22,192 nucleotides of DNA from a virus. The stretch lies in IMG/VR virus record IMGVR_UViG_3300042691_005693, positions 1-22,192 of that record, one strand, 5' to 3'. The position numbers were made by a program, and so were the translations under genes. Positions 6,833-13,869 of this stretch are shown piece after piece. Numbering within the stretch: position 1 is the first letter of the stretch; each line of letters opens with the position of its first letter. The notes under the pieces were generated by a model. It had not been told where the DNA came from and did no database searches. It saw only the letters and a list, made by a program, of their open reading frames with translations.

Positions 6833-8319
6833 GGCTTTAACTCTACCTCCACTAACTTGTAATCAAATTTTTCTTCTGAATAAATCTTAACTCTTTCTGC
6901 AAAGTGATGCAGTGTGTGATTTTTCCAGGACTTCCATGACAAATCATCTGCGATATCATATAAGTTGCATTCAGTCTTACCGTCTTTCAATCTTAATCCA
7001 CGACCTATACTTTGTAGGTTTCTAATCTTGCTTTTACTTGGCGAAGCGAAGATAACATTTTCAATCGAGGGAATATTAATCCCTGTAGAGAAAGTTCCAA
7101 ACGATGCGATAATAATAGCATCTGTCTCCCCTTCAGTAATATGTCTAATCGCTTCACGATCAGTTGTCTCGGTACCACCATAGACGAAAAACACTTTTCG
7201 TTCAGAGTGAGTCTTTTCCTTAATAAGATCATAAAGTATCCTACCGTGTTTTTCAACATACTGGAAAAGAACTAATGTGTTGCCTTCAGACTTTACTGCA
7301 AGATTACGTATAAAATTATTTCGTTTATCGTTGGAGACTAGGAAATCCATTTCATCTTGATACTGATTGTTCTTCCTACCCTGCCTTGTTATATCGTCAT
7401 ATTTCAACAGTATACATGTTATATTTAGGTTAGCAAGTCTCTGACTATCCATCAATTGCTTGGTTGTAGTCACTCGGTGCATCGGTCCAAAGATTCCCTC
7501 AAGAACCAGTTTGTGGACTTTCTTATTGTCTAGTGTTCCTGTAGTTCCAACCCTATACCTTACCTCTGTTAATTTTTCCATTACAGTAGTCAAGGACTTG
7601 GCTTTAAATTGATGCGCTTCGTCGCCAAAAATTACTTCAAACTGATTAAACCAGCTTTTTGGTTGTTTGTAGATAGATTGCCAAGTAGTAATAAGGATAT
7701 CAGAACTAAAGTCTTTGGGAAAGCCAGAGTATAATTTCTGGCAGTGTTTGTCAACCCTCCAACCATTAGCTGAGGAATAATCAGCAAAGTCCGCATACAA
7801 CTGTTCTACTAAAGAAGTTGTGGGGACTATGATAATTTGTTTACGTCCTTCATTTAGATGCCAGCGCATCGTAGTATAGATAATGAAAGACTTACCTGAG
7901 GCAGTTGGTGATAGCAATAATACACGCTCATTATGAATGGCTTTGTGTACTGCTTCTAATTGATAGTCACGTATCTCGATAGGTTGTCCGTGACCCATTG
8001 GCGTAAGCCATGTAGCAAACTCTTGTACTGTAGATAATTCTACATTAGTATGCGTGATAACTTGATTGACATATTCAATTTCATATCCACGTTCTAATGC
8101 GAAGTTTTCAACATATCCAACTAGACCTACGTATAAAGTCTTACGCATAATATCATACATACGGACTTTACCATCCCAAAGTCTAGCACGATACTGTGGC
8201 GTAAACCTTGCTCCTGGATATTCGTATGTAAAAAATTCAGAAAGTTCATAAAGCAAACCTTCATCTTCAGATAAGATTCTTACATAGACGTTATCTAGTT
8301 TTTCAATTTTTAACTTCAT
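6829..8319 (-). CDS. uvsW: UvsW RNA-DNA and DNA-DNA helicase
   Basis: This 496-residue SF2 helicase matches T4 UvsW (503). The N-terminal about 110 residues are the small UvsW DNA-binding domain. Then come IRDYQ (116-120), Walker A SPTASGKS (137-144), DEAH (233-236), the TTGTL motif III (259-263), and the motif VI QSIGRGLR (436-443). UvsW unwinds R-loops and branched recombination intermediates, shifting T4 replication from origin use to recombination-dependent initiation. Its ATG overlaps the uvsY stop as TAATG, with only a weak ribosome binding site, so it is probably translated by coupling from uvsY. This fits a uvsY-uvsW-(Sm-like) operon. Confidence 0.96.
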   Translation of the reverse strand: MKLKIEKLDNVYVRILSEDEGLLYELSEFFTYEYPGARFTPQYRARLWDGKVRMYDIMRKTLYVGLVGYVENFALERGYEIEYVNQVITHTNVELSTVQEFATWLTPMGHGQPIEIRDYQLEAVHKAIHNERVLLLSPTASGKSFIIYTTMRWHLNEGRKQIIIVPTTSLVEQLYADFADYSSANGWRVDKHCQKLYSGFPKDFSSDILITTWQSIYKQPKSWFNQFEVIFGDEAHQFKAKSLTTVMEKLTEVRYRVGTTGTLDNKKVHKLVLEGIFGPMHRVTTTKQLMDSQRLANLNITCILLKYDDITRQGRKNNQYQDEMDFLVSNDKRNNFIRNLAVKSEGNTLVLFQYVEKHGRILYDLIKEKTHSERKVFFVYGGTETTDREAIRHITEGETDAIIIASFGTFSTGINIPSIENVIFASPSKSKIRNLQSIGRGLRLKDGKTECNLYDIADDLSWKSWKNHTLHHFAERVKIYSEEKFDYKLVEVELKP

Positions 8320-8756
8320 TAAGCACCACTAATAAATTTCTTCCAGTCAATAGCACCTTTAATCTGAAAGTCTCTTGATTTAATTTGATTCAAGATAGAC
8401 TCACAGAAAAACACGATTGCTGAAATATATTCCATTTTTATGTATTCTTTATTCAGGTCTGAATCTCCTGCTAGAAATTCATCCATCTCATTCTTCAATG
8501 GCTTTGCCCCTTGCCATTGTTCCCAATTATAATCTGACAACTCTTGCTTGCCCATCTCGCCACGATAGTAACGAAACTTTGCTTGTCTAAGTGTGTTGTA
8601 GTCTGCCTTAACTTTAGCAAGTTTTAATTTGTTTGCGATTAGGATGTTTAGATATTTTGAGTGGAGGTTGGGTGTTCTAACTGCTTCTTTGTCAAGACGG
8701 TCATCGTCTATCTTGCAATCACCAGCCCACATCTCCTGTAATTGTTCAATGTTCAT
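8319..8756 (-). CDS. uvsY: UvsY recombination mediator
   Basis: This 145-residue protein corresponds to T4 UvsY (137), which loads the UvsX recombinase onto gp32-coated single-stranded DNA. Family traits seen are the start MNIEQLQEMWAGDCKID, the conserved TPNLHSKYL element (28-36), a basic helical centre and the end FQIKGAIDWKKFISGA. The start ATG 8756 is preceded by GGAG at a spacing of seven. It has its own sigma70-like promoter in the 58-base gap after gp3. The gene is immediately followed by uvsW, as in T4-like phages generally. Confidence 0.93.
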   Translation of the reverse strand: MNIEQLQEMWAGDCKIDDDRLDKEAVRTPNLHSKYLNILIANKLKLAKVKADYNTLRQAKFRYYRGEMGKQELSDYNWEQWQGAKPLKNEMDEFLAGDSDLNKEYIKMEYISAIVFFCESILNQIKSRDFQIKGAIDWKKFISGA

Positions 8757-8769
8757 AATATTTCTCCAT

Positions 8770-8789
8770 AGGTATATATTACTATACCT
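8770..8789. repeat. Palindrome over the uvsY -10 region (operator candidate)
   Basis: AGGTATA (8789-8783) and TATACCT (8776-8770) on the minus strand are 7-base perfect inverted arms with a 6-base centre. The palindrome covers the -10 hexamer and the predicted start site, the usual place for a repressor or activator. One arm (AGGTATA) also overlaps the -10 of the promoter at 2129-2157. Confidence 0.45.
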
Positions 8790-8809
8790 TAAATGTCAAT
8801 TATTGTAAA
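8781..8809 (-). promoter_or_regulatory. Sigma70-like promoter for uvsY-uvsW
   Basis: On the minus strand TTTACA (8809-8804, 5/6), a 17-base spacer and TATAGT (8786-8781, 5/6) put the start near 8774. This leaves a short leader with the GGAG ribosome binding site of uvsY (8767-8764). A TTGACA also occurs within the spacer (8799-8794), but its matching -10 would be TATACC with a start inside the ribosome binding site, so it is less likely. Confidence 0.6.
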
Positions 8810-8814
8810 GTAGT

Positions 8815-9348
8815 TTACAAGAACTTGTAGTACGAGAATTTAAACGTAGCTGTTGCTCCAATATATTGCACATCTTGGTTTTGCGCTTGGAACAGCATAG
8901 AAGAAATAGCAGTAGGGAAACAATCGTGGAACTGAATAATTTGATTGTCAGTATTCACGTTAGTTAAGATTTGCAATGTAGCATCTGAATAGTTTGCAGC
9001 CAACTCGCTAATTTTATCTAATTCTGCTTCATCAACTAGATTTACGTATTGACTATATGACTCTGGGAATCCTAGCGCAACCATCCAGTTGTAGATCGCT
9101 TTATAGTTTTTCATTTTCTCATCAACCATAAAACGTATTTCAAATGAATCATATGTTAGTGTTTCTCCAGGAACAGGAACACGTGAGAATGGAGTACCAA
9201 ACTCTGGTTCGCCTAATTGAAGTCCAGGAAGGTTTACTTCTGTAGCAAAAAATGTTAACTCGGGTAACTTATCAATAGAAAGTTTAAATCCATTAGGACT
9301 TAGGAAATTTATATTTTCTGGTACAGGACAGGTTAATACTTGCGCCAT
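8815..9348 (-). CDS. 3: Tail tube terminator gp3-like protein
   Basis: This 177-residue protein is the same size as T4 gp3 (176). It has the tail-tube-family pattern of an N-terminal loop, then LPGLQLGEPEFGTPF, then a VPGETLTYDSFEIRFMVDE strand-turn-strand (about 57-76), and an IYNWMVALGFPES helix, ending in a beta strand ATFKFSYYKFL. In T4, gp3 caps the head-proximal end of the tail tube and helps fix tail length. Gene 3 is found between gene 23 and uvsY in marine T4-like phages, which fits this position. Its start overlaps the stop of the coiled-coil ORF (TAATG). A paralogue of gp19 or gp54 is the alternative, as these share the fold. Confidence 0.7.
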   Translation of the reverse strand: MAQVLTCPVPENINFLSPNGFKLSIDKLPELTFFATEVNLPGLQLGEPEFGTPFSRVPVPGETLTYDSFEIRFMVDEKMKNYKAIYNWMVALGFPESYSQYVNLVDEAELDKISELAANYSDATLQILTNVNTDNQIIQFHDCFPTAISSMLFQAQNQDVQYIGATATFKFSYYKFL

Positions 9349-9569
9349 TATTCATCTCTCAGGTTATTAAGGTGTTCACGCATATCTAAAACTTTTTCGT
9401 GTTTTATCATGTCAATAATATCGTTAGTCAGTTTGATCTCTTTTTGAATGAAAAACATTCTCTTCTGCAATTCGTCTAGCTGTTCAGCATAGAATCGCAA
9501 CTCTTTTTCTTTTCTTGCTTTCACATCGAGCAAGTCAGAAAGAATGATGACCTTGACTTTATCGTTCAT
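9348..9569 (-). CDS. Small coiled-coil hypothetical protein, 73 aa
   Basis: A helical, highly charged protein (DVKARKEKELRFYAEQLDEL and further heptad-like residues to the end) with no recognised family. It begins at ATG 9569 and overlaps gp3 by one base as TAATG. There is no ribosome binding site at a good distance, and a T4-type late promoter predicts transcription starting at the ATG itself. It is the first gene downstream of the gp23 terminator. It may be a structural or assembly protein expressed late with gp3 (inference). Confidence 0.75.
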   Translation of the reverse strand: MNDKVKVIILSDLLDVKARKEKELRFYAEQLDELQKRMFFIQKEIKLTNDIIDMIKHEKVLDMREHLNNLRDE

Positions 9570-9574
9570 ACATC

Positions 9575-9582
9575 TATTTATA
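9575..9582 (-). promoter_or_regulatory. T4-type late promoter TATAAATA
   Basis: An exact TATAAATA on the minus strand lies just after the gp23 terminator T-run. With T4 geometry (box at -13 to -6) the start is at 9569, the A of the next ATG. It is one of only two exact copies noticed in the window, both in gaps before late genes. Confidence 0.65.
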
Positions 9583-9584
9583 TG

Positions 9585-9613
9585 AAAAAAAAGAGGAGAC
9601 CGAAGTCTCCTCT
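9585..9613 (-). terminator. Intrinsic terminator after gp23 with UUCG tetraloop
   Basis: On the minus strand a 9-bp perfect stem (AGAGGAGAC / GTCTCCTCT) closes a TTCG loop, giving the very stable C(UUCG)G tetraloop. It runs directly into a tract of eight T (9592-9585). It lies about 33 bases beyond the gp23 stop and ends the capsid gene transcript. Confidence 0.92.
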
Positions 9614-9645
9614 CTAAATGCCACTCTTATCGGTGACTCAACCAA

Positions 9646-10977
9646 TTACATTAGGTTGTTTACACGTACCTTACGGTAGTAGTAGTTTTCGCCAGCAACC
9701 ATGTTGCCAGAACCGTCCAATTGAACGAATGGATTTGAGACCATGCCGTAGCGAGTCTTGAAACCAATCTTTGGTTGGAAAGTAGCTGGATCGATTGCAC
9801 GAACCAATTGTAGAGGAACGTATGGGCAGTAGAACACGCCAGCGTCAAAAGCGGATGCGCCTTTGTAGCCAACAACGAAGAACTGTTGACCAGTACCTGC
9901 AGATGCGTTAGCAACAGTATATGGATCAACATATACTTTGTAACGACCATTTAGAACACCAGCGAAAGTTGTTGAAGACTCATCAACATTCAAACCGTTG
10001 TTGCCAGCAAGAGCTGGAGTGTAATCTAGAACACCAGCCATAGCCATTGCAGAAGCAACGTCGCTAGAGCAGATGATGAAGTTACCACGACCACGACGAG
10101 TTTGTTGAGCAATAGCATTTGCTTCACGCTCGATTTGGAATAGTAAGCCTTTGAATTTCTCAACAGACCAACGACCATTTGCATCAACGTCTAAGTCGAA
10201 CACACCTGCAGCTGCAGTACCAGCTTGAGCACCAACCTTAGCAGATTGATAAACTGTACGCACAACTTCACGGTTGATTTCAGCAAGAATTTCTGTAGAA
10301 AGAATGCTGCTTAGTTCGCCTTCAGCATCAAGACCATGAACTGACTTCAAGTCTTGTGCTAGTTCGACTGTGTACTCAGCTTTTAGAGCACGAGTCTTAG
10401 CAGTTACAGAAGTCTTTTCGATGCTGAATGCCATTTCGTTAAATGTATTAGCACCACCTAGATCTTCAGCAGTAGCTGTAGTCATACCACGACCTACGTC
10501 ATAGTTAGCGTCATATGGGTTATTGCCACGTTGACCTTGGTAGCCAGCAGTACCGCTGTCACGGTCACCAGTACCAGAGAACAATGTGTCAGCTTCGTTG
10601 TAAAGAGCCTCAGTACCGTTTTGTGCACTGTATTTGCTCTTCATTGCGAAGATTAGACCTGTTGGTTGTGTCATTGGCTGAACACCGCAAATGTCATAAG
10701 CGATCATTTGTGGAGCAGCACGACGTACTAGGCTGATAAGAACTGGGTCATAGCCAGCCATGTTAGCGTTTGTACCAGCACCGCCAAGAGCGATACCAGA
10801 GCCACCAGCGTTAACTGGTGTTGTTTCAAACAATTGTTGACGCTCTTCTTTAAGAGCCTTTTCTTGGTTTTCTAAAAGAACAGCAGTAACTTCTTTACGA
10901 TACTGGTCTTTAATTGCAGGCATCGAATCATGTTCTAGAATCGGTGCCCATTTTTTTAATAGATCATTGCGGTCCAT
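9646..10977 (-). CDS. 23: Major capsid protein gp23
   Basis: This 443-residue protein has the gp23 N-terminus (MDRNDLLKKW) and a conserved gp23 body with YDPVLISLVRR, APQMIAYDICGVQPM, TEALYNEADTLFSG, LAQDLKSVHGLDAEGELSSI, GRGNFIICSSDVASA and a C-terminal GFKTRYGMVSNPF. It is shorter than T4 gp23 (521), as in many aquatic T4-like phages. A candidate gp21 processing site fits the [I/L]xE rule: QQLFE at 47-51 followed by TTPVN, so about 51 residues would be removed during head maturation. AAGGAG precedes ATG 10977. It lies 25 bases after gp22, without an exact late promoter in between, and is followed by a strong terminator. Confidence 0.97.
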   Translation of the reverse strand: MDRNDLLKKWAPILEHDSMPAIKDQYRKEVTAVLLENQEKALKEERQQLFETTPVNAGGSGIALGGAGTNANMAGYDPVLISLVRRAAPQMIAYDICGVQPMTQPTGLIFAMKSKYSAQNGTEALYNEADTLFSGTGDRDSGTAGYQGQRGNNPYDANYDVGRGMTTATAEDLGGANTFNEMAFSIEKTSVTAKTRALKAEYTVELAQDLKSVHGLDAEGELSSILSTEILAEINREVVRTVYQSAKVGAQAGTAAAGVFDLDVDANGRWSVEKFKGLLFQIEREANAIAQQTRRGRGNFIICSSDVASAMAMAGVLDYTPALAGNNGLNVDESSTTFAGVLNGRYKVYVDPYTVANASAGTGQQFFVVGYKGASAFDAGVFYCPYVPLQLVRAIDPATFQPKIGFKTRYGMVSNPFVQLDGSGNMVAGENYYYRKVRVNNLM

Positions 10978-11002
10978 TTGTTAACTCCTTGTGGATTGAT
11001 TG

Positions 11003-12010
11003 TTATTTCTTGATACTGTTAAACGCAGTTAGATAAGCCTTAACCGATGGGTCAACGACCTTCTCTTCTGTTAATTCTTCTACTGCACTGTCTGTTACAA
11101 CAGACTTAACATCCGAAGTTGCCTTCTTAGTAAAGTAGTTTTCACGGATTGTCTGAAGTTTTGTCTTGAATGATTCAGCATCATCATATGACAATTCTTC
11201 TGCTAAAGACTTAAACTTTTCTACGTCAGTGTCAGCCATGTCTTTTACATAAGCATCAATTGTTGACTGACGAGCAGACTCATTGATTGCTTTTGTTAAT
11301 TCAACATTCTTAGCGACAGTTTCGTCTAGTTTGGACTCAAGCGATTGTAGTTTCTCTTCCATATCTGCCAATACATCAAATCTCTCTTCAGGGATTTCAA
11401 TGTAAGACTCTTGGAATGCAACTTTAATCTTCTCGATAAAGTCTTCCATAATTTCAGACTTAATACCAGATTCAAGGGCAAGTTCATTATCAGCAATCCA
11501 CTGCTCAACCATATAGTTGAGATATCCATCAACCTTTTCAACAAGACCCTCTTTGAAGCCTTCAACTTGCTCAGCAAGCTGTGTTTCAAACTCTTCCTCG
11601 AGTTTAGCCACTTCTGACTTAACACGAGCAACTACAGCTGCTTCAAAAATAGTTGCAGCTTTAGTTTTAAATTCTTCTGAAAGATCTTCGCCATTGACTA
11701 GTGCAGCAACGTCTTCGCTGACATCAATAGCATATTCTCTTTCTTTCTTTTCGGTAACGACTTCGTCTTCAACGATTTCTTCTTCTACAAGTTCTTCGTC
11801 TTGAACAGTTTCGTCTTCCTCTTTCATACCTTTAAGGTTAGATGCTTCAGCTGCTGACGCATTGCTTTTCACATCACCTTTCTTAGTAGTTGGTGCTGTA
11901 GGCTCACGAACATCGTTTCTCTTATTATCGGGATTCTGTTCTTCGCCCAATGACGCTTGTAGCTTTTGTGATTCAGCTAGCATCTCGGCAATTTTCTTTT
12001 CAATTGACAT
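11003..12010 (-). CDS. 22: Prohead core scaffold protein gp22
   Basis: This 335-residue, very acidic and mostly helical protein has the composition of the T4 prohead scaffold gp22 (269). An N-terminal helix (EKKIAEMLAESQKLQ) is followed by a disordered segment and an Asp/Glu-rich patch (about 66-90, QDEELVEEEIVEDEVV). A long coiled-coil body follows, with the family-like KVDGYLNYMVEQWIADNELA in the middle and VKAYLTAFNSIKK at the end. The scaffold shapes the prohead and is then cut to pieces by gp21; the many LxE-like sites agree with this. It lies between the protease and capsid genes. An exact late promoter and a GGAG site seven bases before ATG 12010 indicate strong late expression. Confidence 0.92.
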   Translation of the reverse strand: MSIEKKIAEMLAESQKLQASLGEEQNPDNKRNDVREPTAPTTKKGDVKSNASAAEASNLKGMKEEDETVQDEELVEEEIVEDEVVTEKKEREYAIDVSEDVAALVNGEDLSEEFKTKAATIFEAAVVARVKSEVAKLEEEFETQLAEQVEGFKEGLVEKVDGYLNYMVEQWIADNELALESGIKSEIMEDFIEKIKVAFQESYIEIPEERFDVLADMEEKLQSLESKLDETVAKNVELTKAINESARQSTIDAYVKDMADTDVEKFKSLAEELSYDDAESFKTKLQTIRENYFTKKATSDVKSVVTDSAVEELTEEKVVDPSVKAYLTAFNSIKK

Positions 12011-12046
12011 CTTTGGTCTCCTGTAACTGGATGAGTTCTATGTAAT

Positions 12047-12054
12047 TATTTATA
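12047..12054 (-). promoter_or_regulatory. T4-type late promoter TATAAATA before gp22
   Basis: An exact TATAAATA on the minus strand sits in the 46-base gap between gp21 and gp22. The predicted start is near 12041, giving a 30-base leader with GGAG at 12021-12018. It would drive gp22 and gp23, the two most abundant head proteins, until the terminator at 9585-9613. Confidence 0.75.
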
Positions 12055-12056
12055 AA

Positions 12057-12710
12057 TTATTTGATTTTACTCAAAAAATTCTGGAAAGCACGGATCTTGG
12101 CTTCCGTTAAATTTTTAGATGAAGTCTTACGTATTGCTTGCTTGACTGCATCGATATGTTTCTCCACAAATTTCCCATCAACGAAAACCCACTCCTTACC
12201 TTCCATGATGCCACGAACGAATGCATCTGGGGCTGAAGGGTCGGCGACGATATCTGCTGCTGTGGACAGCATGAAATCGTCTTGAACAATCTGAACACCA
12301 TTTTCATCTTCTTTTAGTGATCCCATTGCTCTACTAGAAACTCCAAGGTTTGCTCCACCTTCCAACAAGCCTCGAGCAATATTACCGTTTGGTGTTTCTA
12401 AAATCTTTGCTTTACCGATATAGTTACTACCTTCTTTGCGCAATGATGTAATCATATGCGAAACAAGATGTAGATTAATACCTGGACCATCTGGATGGCC
12501 AAGTTCACCGAAAGCACGATTACTTTCTACATACTCTTTGTTGTAGCGTTCGACTTCTCTATCCATAATTTCAGAACGATACATTCTGCCATTACGGTTT
12601 TTAATATCAGCTTGTAAAAAAATTCCTTCGATAAAGTAGTCTTTTTTCTTTCCTACTTTTTCTTCAACGATAAATTTTACGTCTTGAACTTCTTCTCTAA
12701 TAAGTTTCAT
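12057..12710 (-). CDS. 21: Prohead core protease gp21
   Basis: This 217-residue protein agrees with T4 gp21 (212), a serine protease of the herpesvirus-assemblin-like fold. The likely catalytic elements are histidine in FGELGHPDG (H72) with a second histidine downstream in INLHLVSH (H81, H85), and serine in LGVSSRAMGSL (S125 or S126). The start motif YFIEGIFLQADIKNRNGRMY is typical. It cleaves scaffold and capsid proteins after [I/L]xE inside the prohead. Its ATG follows the stop of the 143-residue ORF by two bases, with GGGAG as the ribosome binding site. Confidence 0.95.
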   Translation of the reverse strand: MKLIREEVQDVKFIVEEKVGKKKDYFIEGIFLQADIKNRNGRMYRSEIMDREVERYNKEYVESNRAFGELGHPDGPGINLHLVSHMITSLRKEGSNYIGKAKILETPNGNIARGLLEGGANLGVSSRAMGSLKEDENGVQIVQDDFMLSTAADIVADPSAPDAFVRGIMEGKEWVFVDGKFVEKHIDAVKQAIRKTSSKNLTEAKIRAFQNFLSKIK

Positions 12711-12712
12711 TC

Positions 12713-13144
12713 TTAGCTCCCTACTACAGTAGTATCATCTTTAATACCGAATGCGCCTGTTTCAATCTTAGTATCGTAACCAGAAACCTTGCGCAATTTT
12801 AGGTATAACTCAACATACCCTGTACCTGTTTGGGCTACTACTATATCAGAAGTAGACTCAGTATTTTCTGGAGGTAACTCTTGACCATCAAATGCAATAT
12901 AGTCTGCAGTTTCAGTCGGTAAAGTTAAAACACGAACACCATTTCGTGTAATGGTAAGTGTATTAGAATTTTCGCCACCGTGACGAACGGCAGTAATAGT
13001 AACTGTTTGATTGCCAGATGCAAGAGCCTCAGTGGATGCGAGTAAATCTGTTTGTAAGTCAACTGTTGCTGATCCACCATTACCTGCTATCTTAACAACA
13101 GCTTCGGTTTGGGTCAATCTTAAAACGCTTTTGGTCAGAGCCAT
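12713..13144 (-). CDS. Hypothetical protein within the prohead cassette, 143 aa
   Basis: I do not recognise a named family. The protein begins MALTKSVLRLTQTEAVVKIA and is rich in beta-prone Thr/Val segments (ATVDLQTDLL, NQTVTITAVRHGG, NTLTITRNGVRVLTL), with a C-terminal YVELYLKLRKVSGYDTKIET. No signal peptide or membrane segment is seen. It sits one base after the gp68-like gene and two bases before gp21, so it is part of the head-assembly operon. T4 itself has nothing between 68 and 21. A beta-rich virion or decoration protein is a reasonable guess, but only from composition and place. Confidence 0.8.
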   Translation of the reverse strand: MALTKSVLRLTQTEAVVKIAGNGGSATVDLQTDLLASTEALASGNQTVTITAVRHGGENSNTLTITRNGVRVLTLPTETADYIAFDGQELPPENTESTSDIVVAQTGTGYVELYLKLRKVSGYDTKIETGAFGIKDDTTVVGS

Positions 13145-13145
13145 G

Positions 13146-13688
13146 TTATTCCTTAATTTCTCTTACAATACGCATAAAGTTTTCTTTAGACTCTCTCATA
13201 TATTCTACAATTTCAGGACGGTCTTTCAATAACATATTTAGTGTTGATTGAGTACTATTATCAATAGCAACTACTGCACCGTCTTGTAGCGTATAGTCTA
13301 ATTTACCTGCGATTAGAGATCCAGATTTCATTTCAAGAATAACTGGATCTACAGTAAAAATGTTAGAAGAAGCCAATTCAATATATGACTCGATTAAAGT
13401 ATCGGTGATCTTTTCTATATTGTAGTGTTTCTTAATATATGACGCTACTCTATTTTCTGGTATTGTTATATCGATACTCTCTAGTAGTTCTTGTGTAGAT
13501 ATATGCTCTTTAACGTATTCTCTGGCTTCTTCTAAACTCGTAAATTCTAGATCTAATTTTTCGTCATCAATATATACGGTCAAGTCTTTTGCAATTGTAA
13601 CATTAGACTTTTGTATACCAAACTGAAATGATTCCAAGACGTTTGTGACGTCTTGTATTTTCTTCCTTAATGACGAAAAATGAATCAT
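13146..13688 (-). CDS. 68: Prohead core protein gp68-like
   Basis: A 180-residue protein at the place of T4 gene 68 (141 residues), between the gp67-like ORF and gp21, with one extra gene before gp21. It begins MIHFSSLRKKIQDVTNVLES and has many charged helical parts (EEAREYVKEHIS, YIKKHYNIEKITDTLIESYI, EYMRESKENFMRIVREIKE). The assignment is mainly positional, supported by the basic N-terminus and helical character; sequence similarity to T4 gp68 is not obvious by eye. It starts one base after the stop of the gp67-like gene. Confidence 0.6.
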   Translation of the reverse strand: MIHFSSLRKKIQDVTNVLESFQFGIQKSNVTIAKDLTVYIDDEKLDLEFTSLEEAREYVKEHISTQELLESIDITIPENRVASYIKKHYNIEKITDTLIESYIELASSNIFTVDPVILEMKSGSLIAGKLDYTLQDGAVVAIDNSTQSTLNMLLKDRPEIVEYMRESKENFMRIVREIKE

Positions 13689-13689
13689 A

Positions 13690-13866
13690 TTATTCTTCGG
13701 CTACGGATTCAGCTTCCTCTGCGTTCTGGAACATTCCAGCAGCAAGATCAGCCTTCATCTGTGTCAATTTACCTGCGACTCTTTCAGCTACGCAAGCATT
13801 GAATGCGTTTTCCATATCAACTGCTTTACCTGCAACCATCGCATCAACTAATTGTCTAGTATCCAT
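13690..13866 (-). CDS. 67: Small prohead core protein gp67-like, 58 aa
   Basis: A short frame directly after the portal gene, with GGAG eight bases before ATG 13866, encodes MDTRQLVDAMVAGKAVDMEN and ends with an acidic tail (NAEEAESVAEE). T4 gp67 (80 residues) is likewise a small protein with an acidic C-terminus encoded just after gene 20, and is part of the prohead core, where it is cleaved by gp21. The size, composition and place all fit, although this copy is short. It follows gp20 after three bases. Confidence 0.75.
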   Translation of the reverse strand: MDTRQLVDAMVAGKAVDMENAFNACVAERVAGKLTQMKADLAAGMFQNAEEAESVAEE

Positions 13867-13869
13867 TTA

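Noticed and set aside
8771-8799. TTGACA (8799-8794) with TATACC as the uvsY promoter
   Set aside because: The start would fall within the uvsY ribosome binding site; TTTACA-17-TATAGT just upstream matches better and leaves a usable leader.
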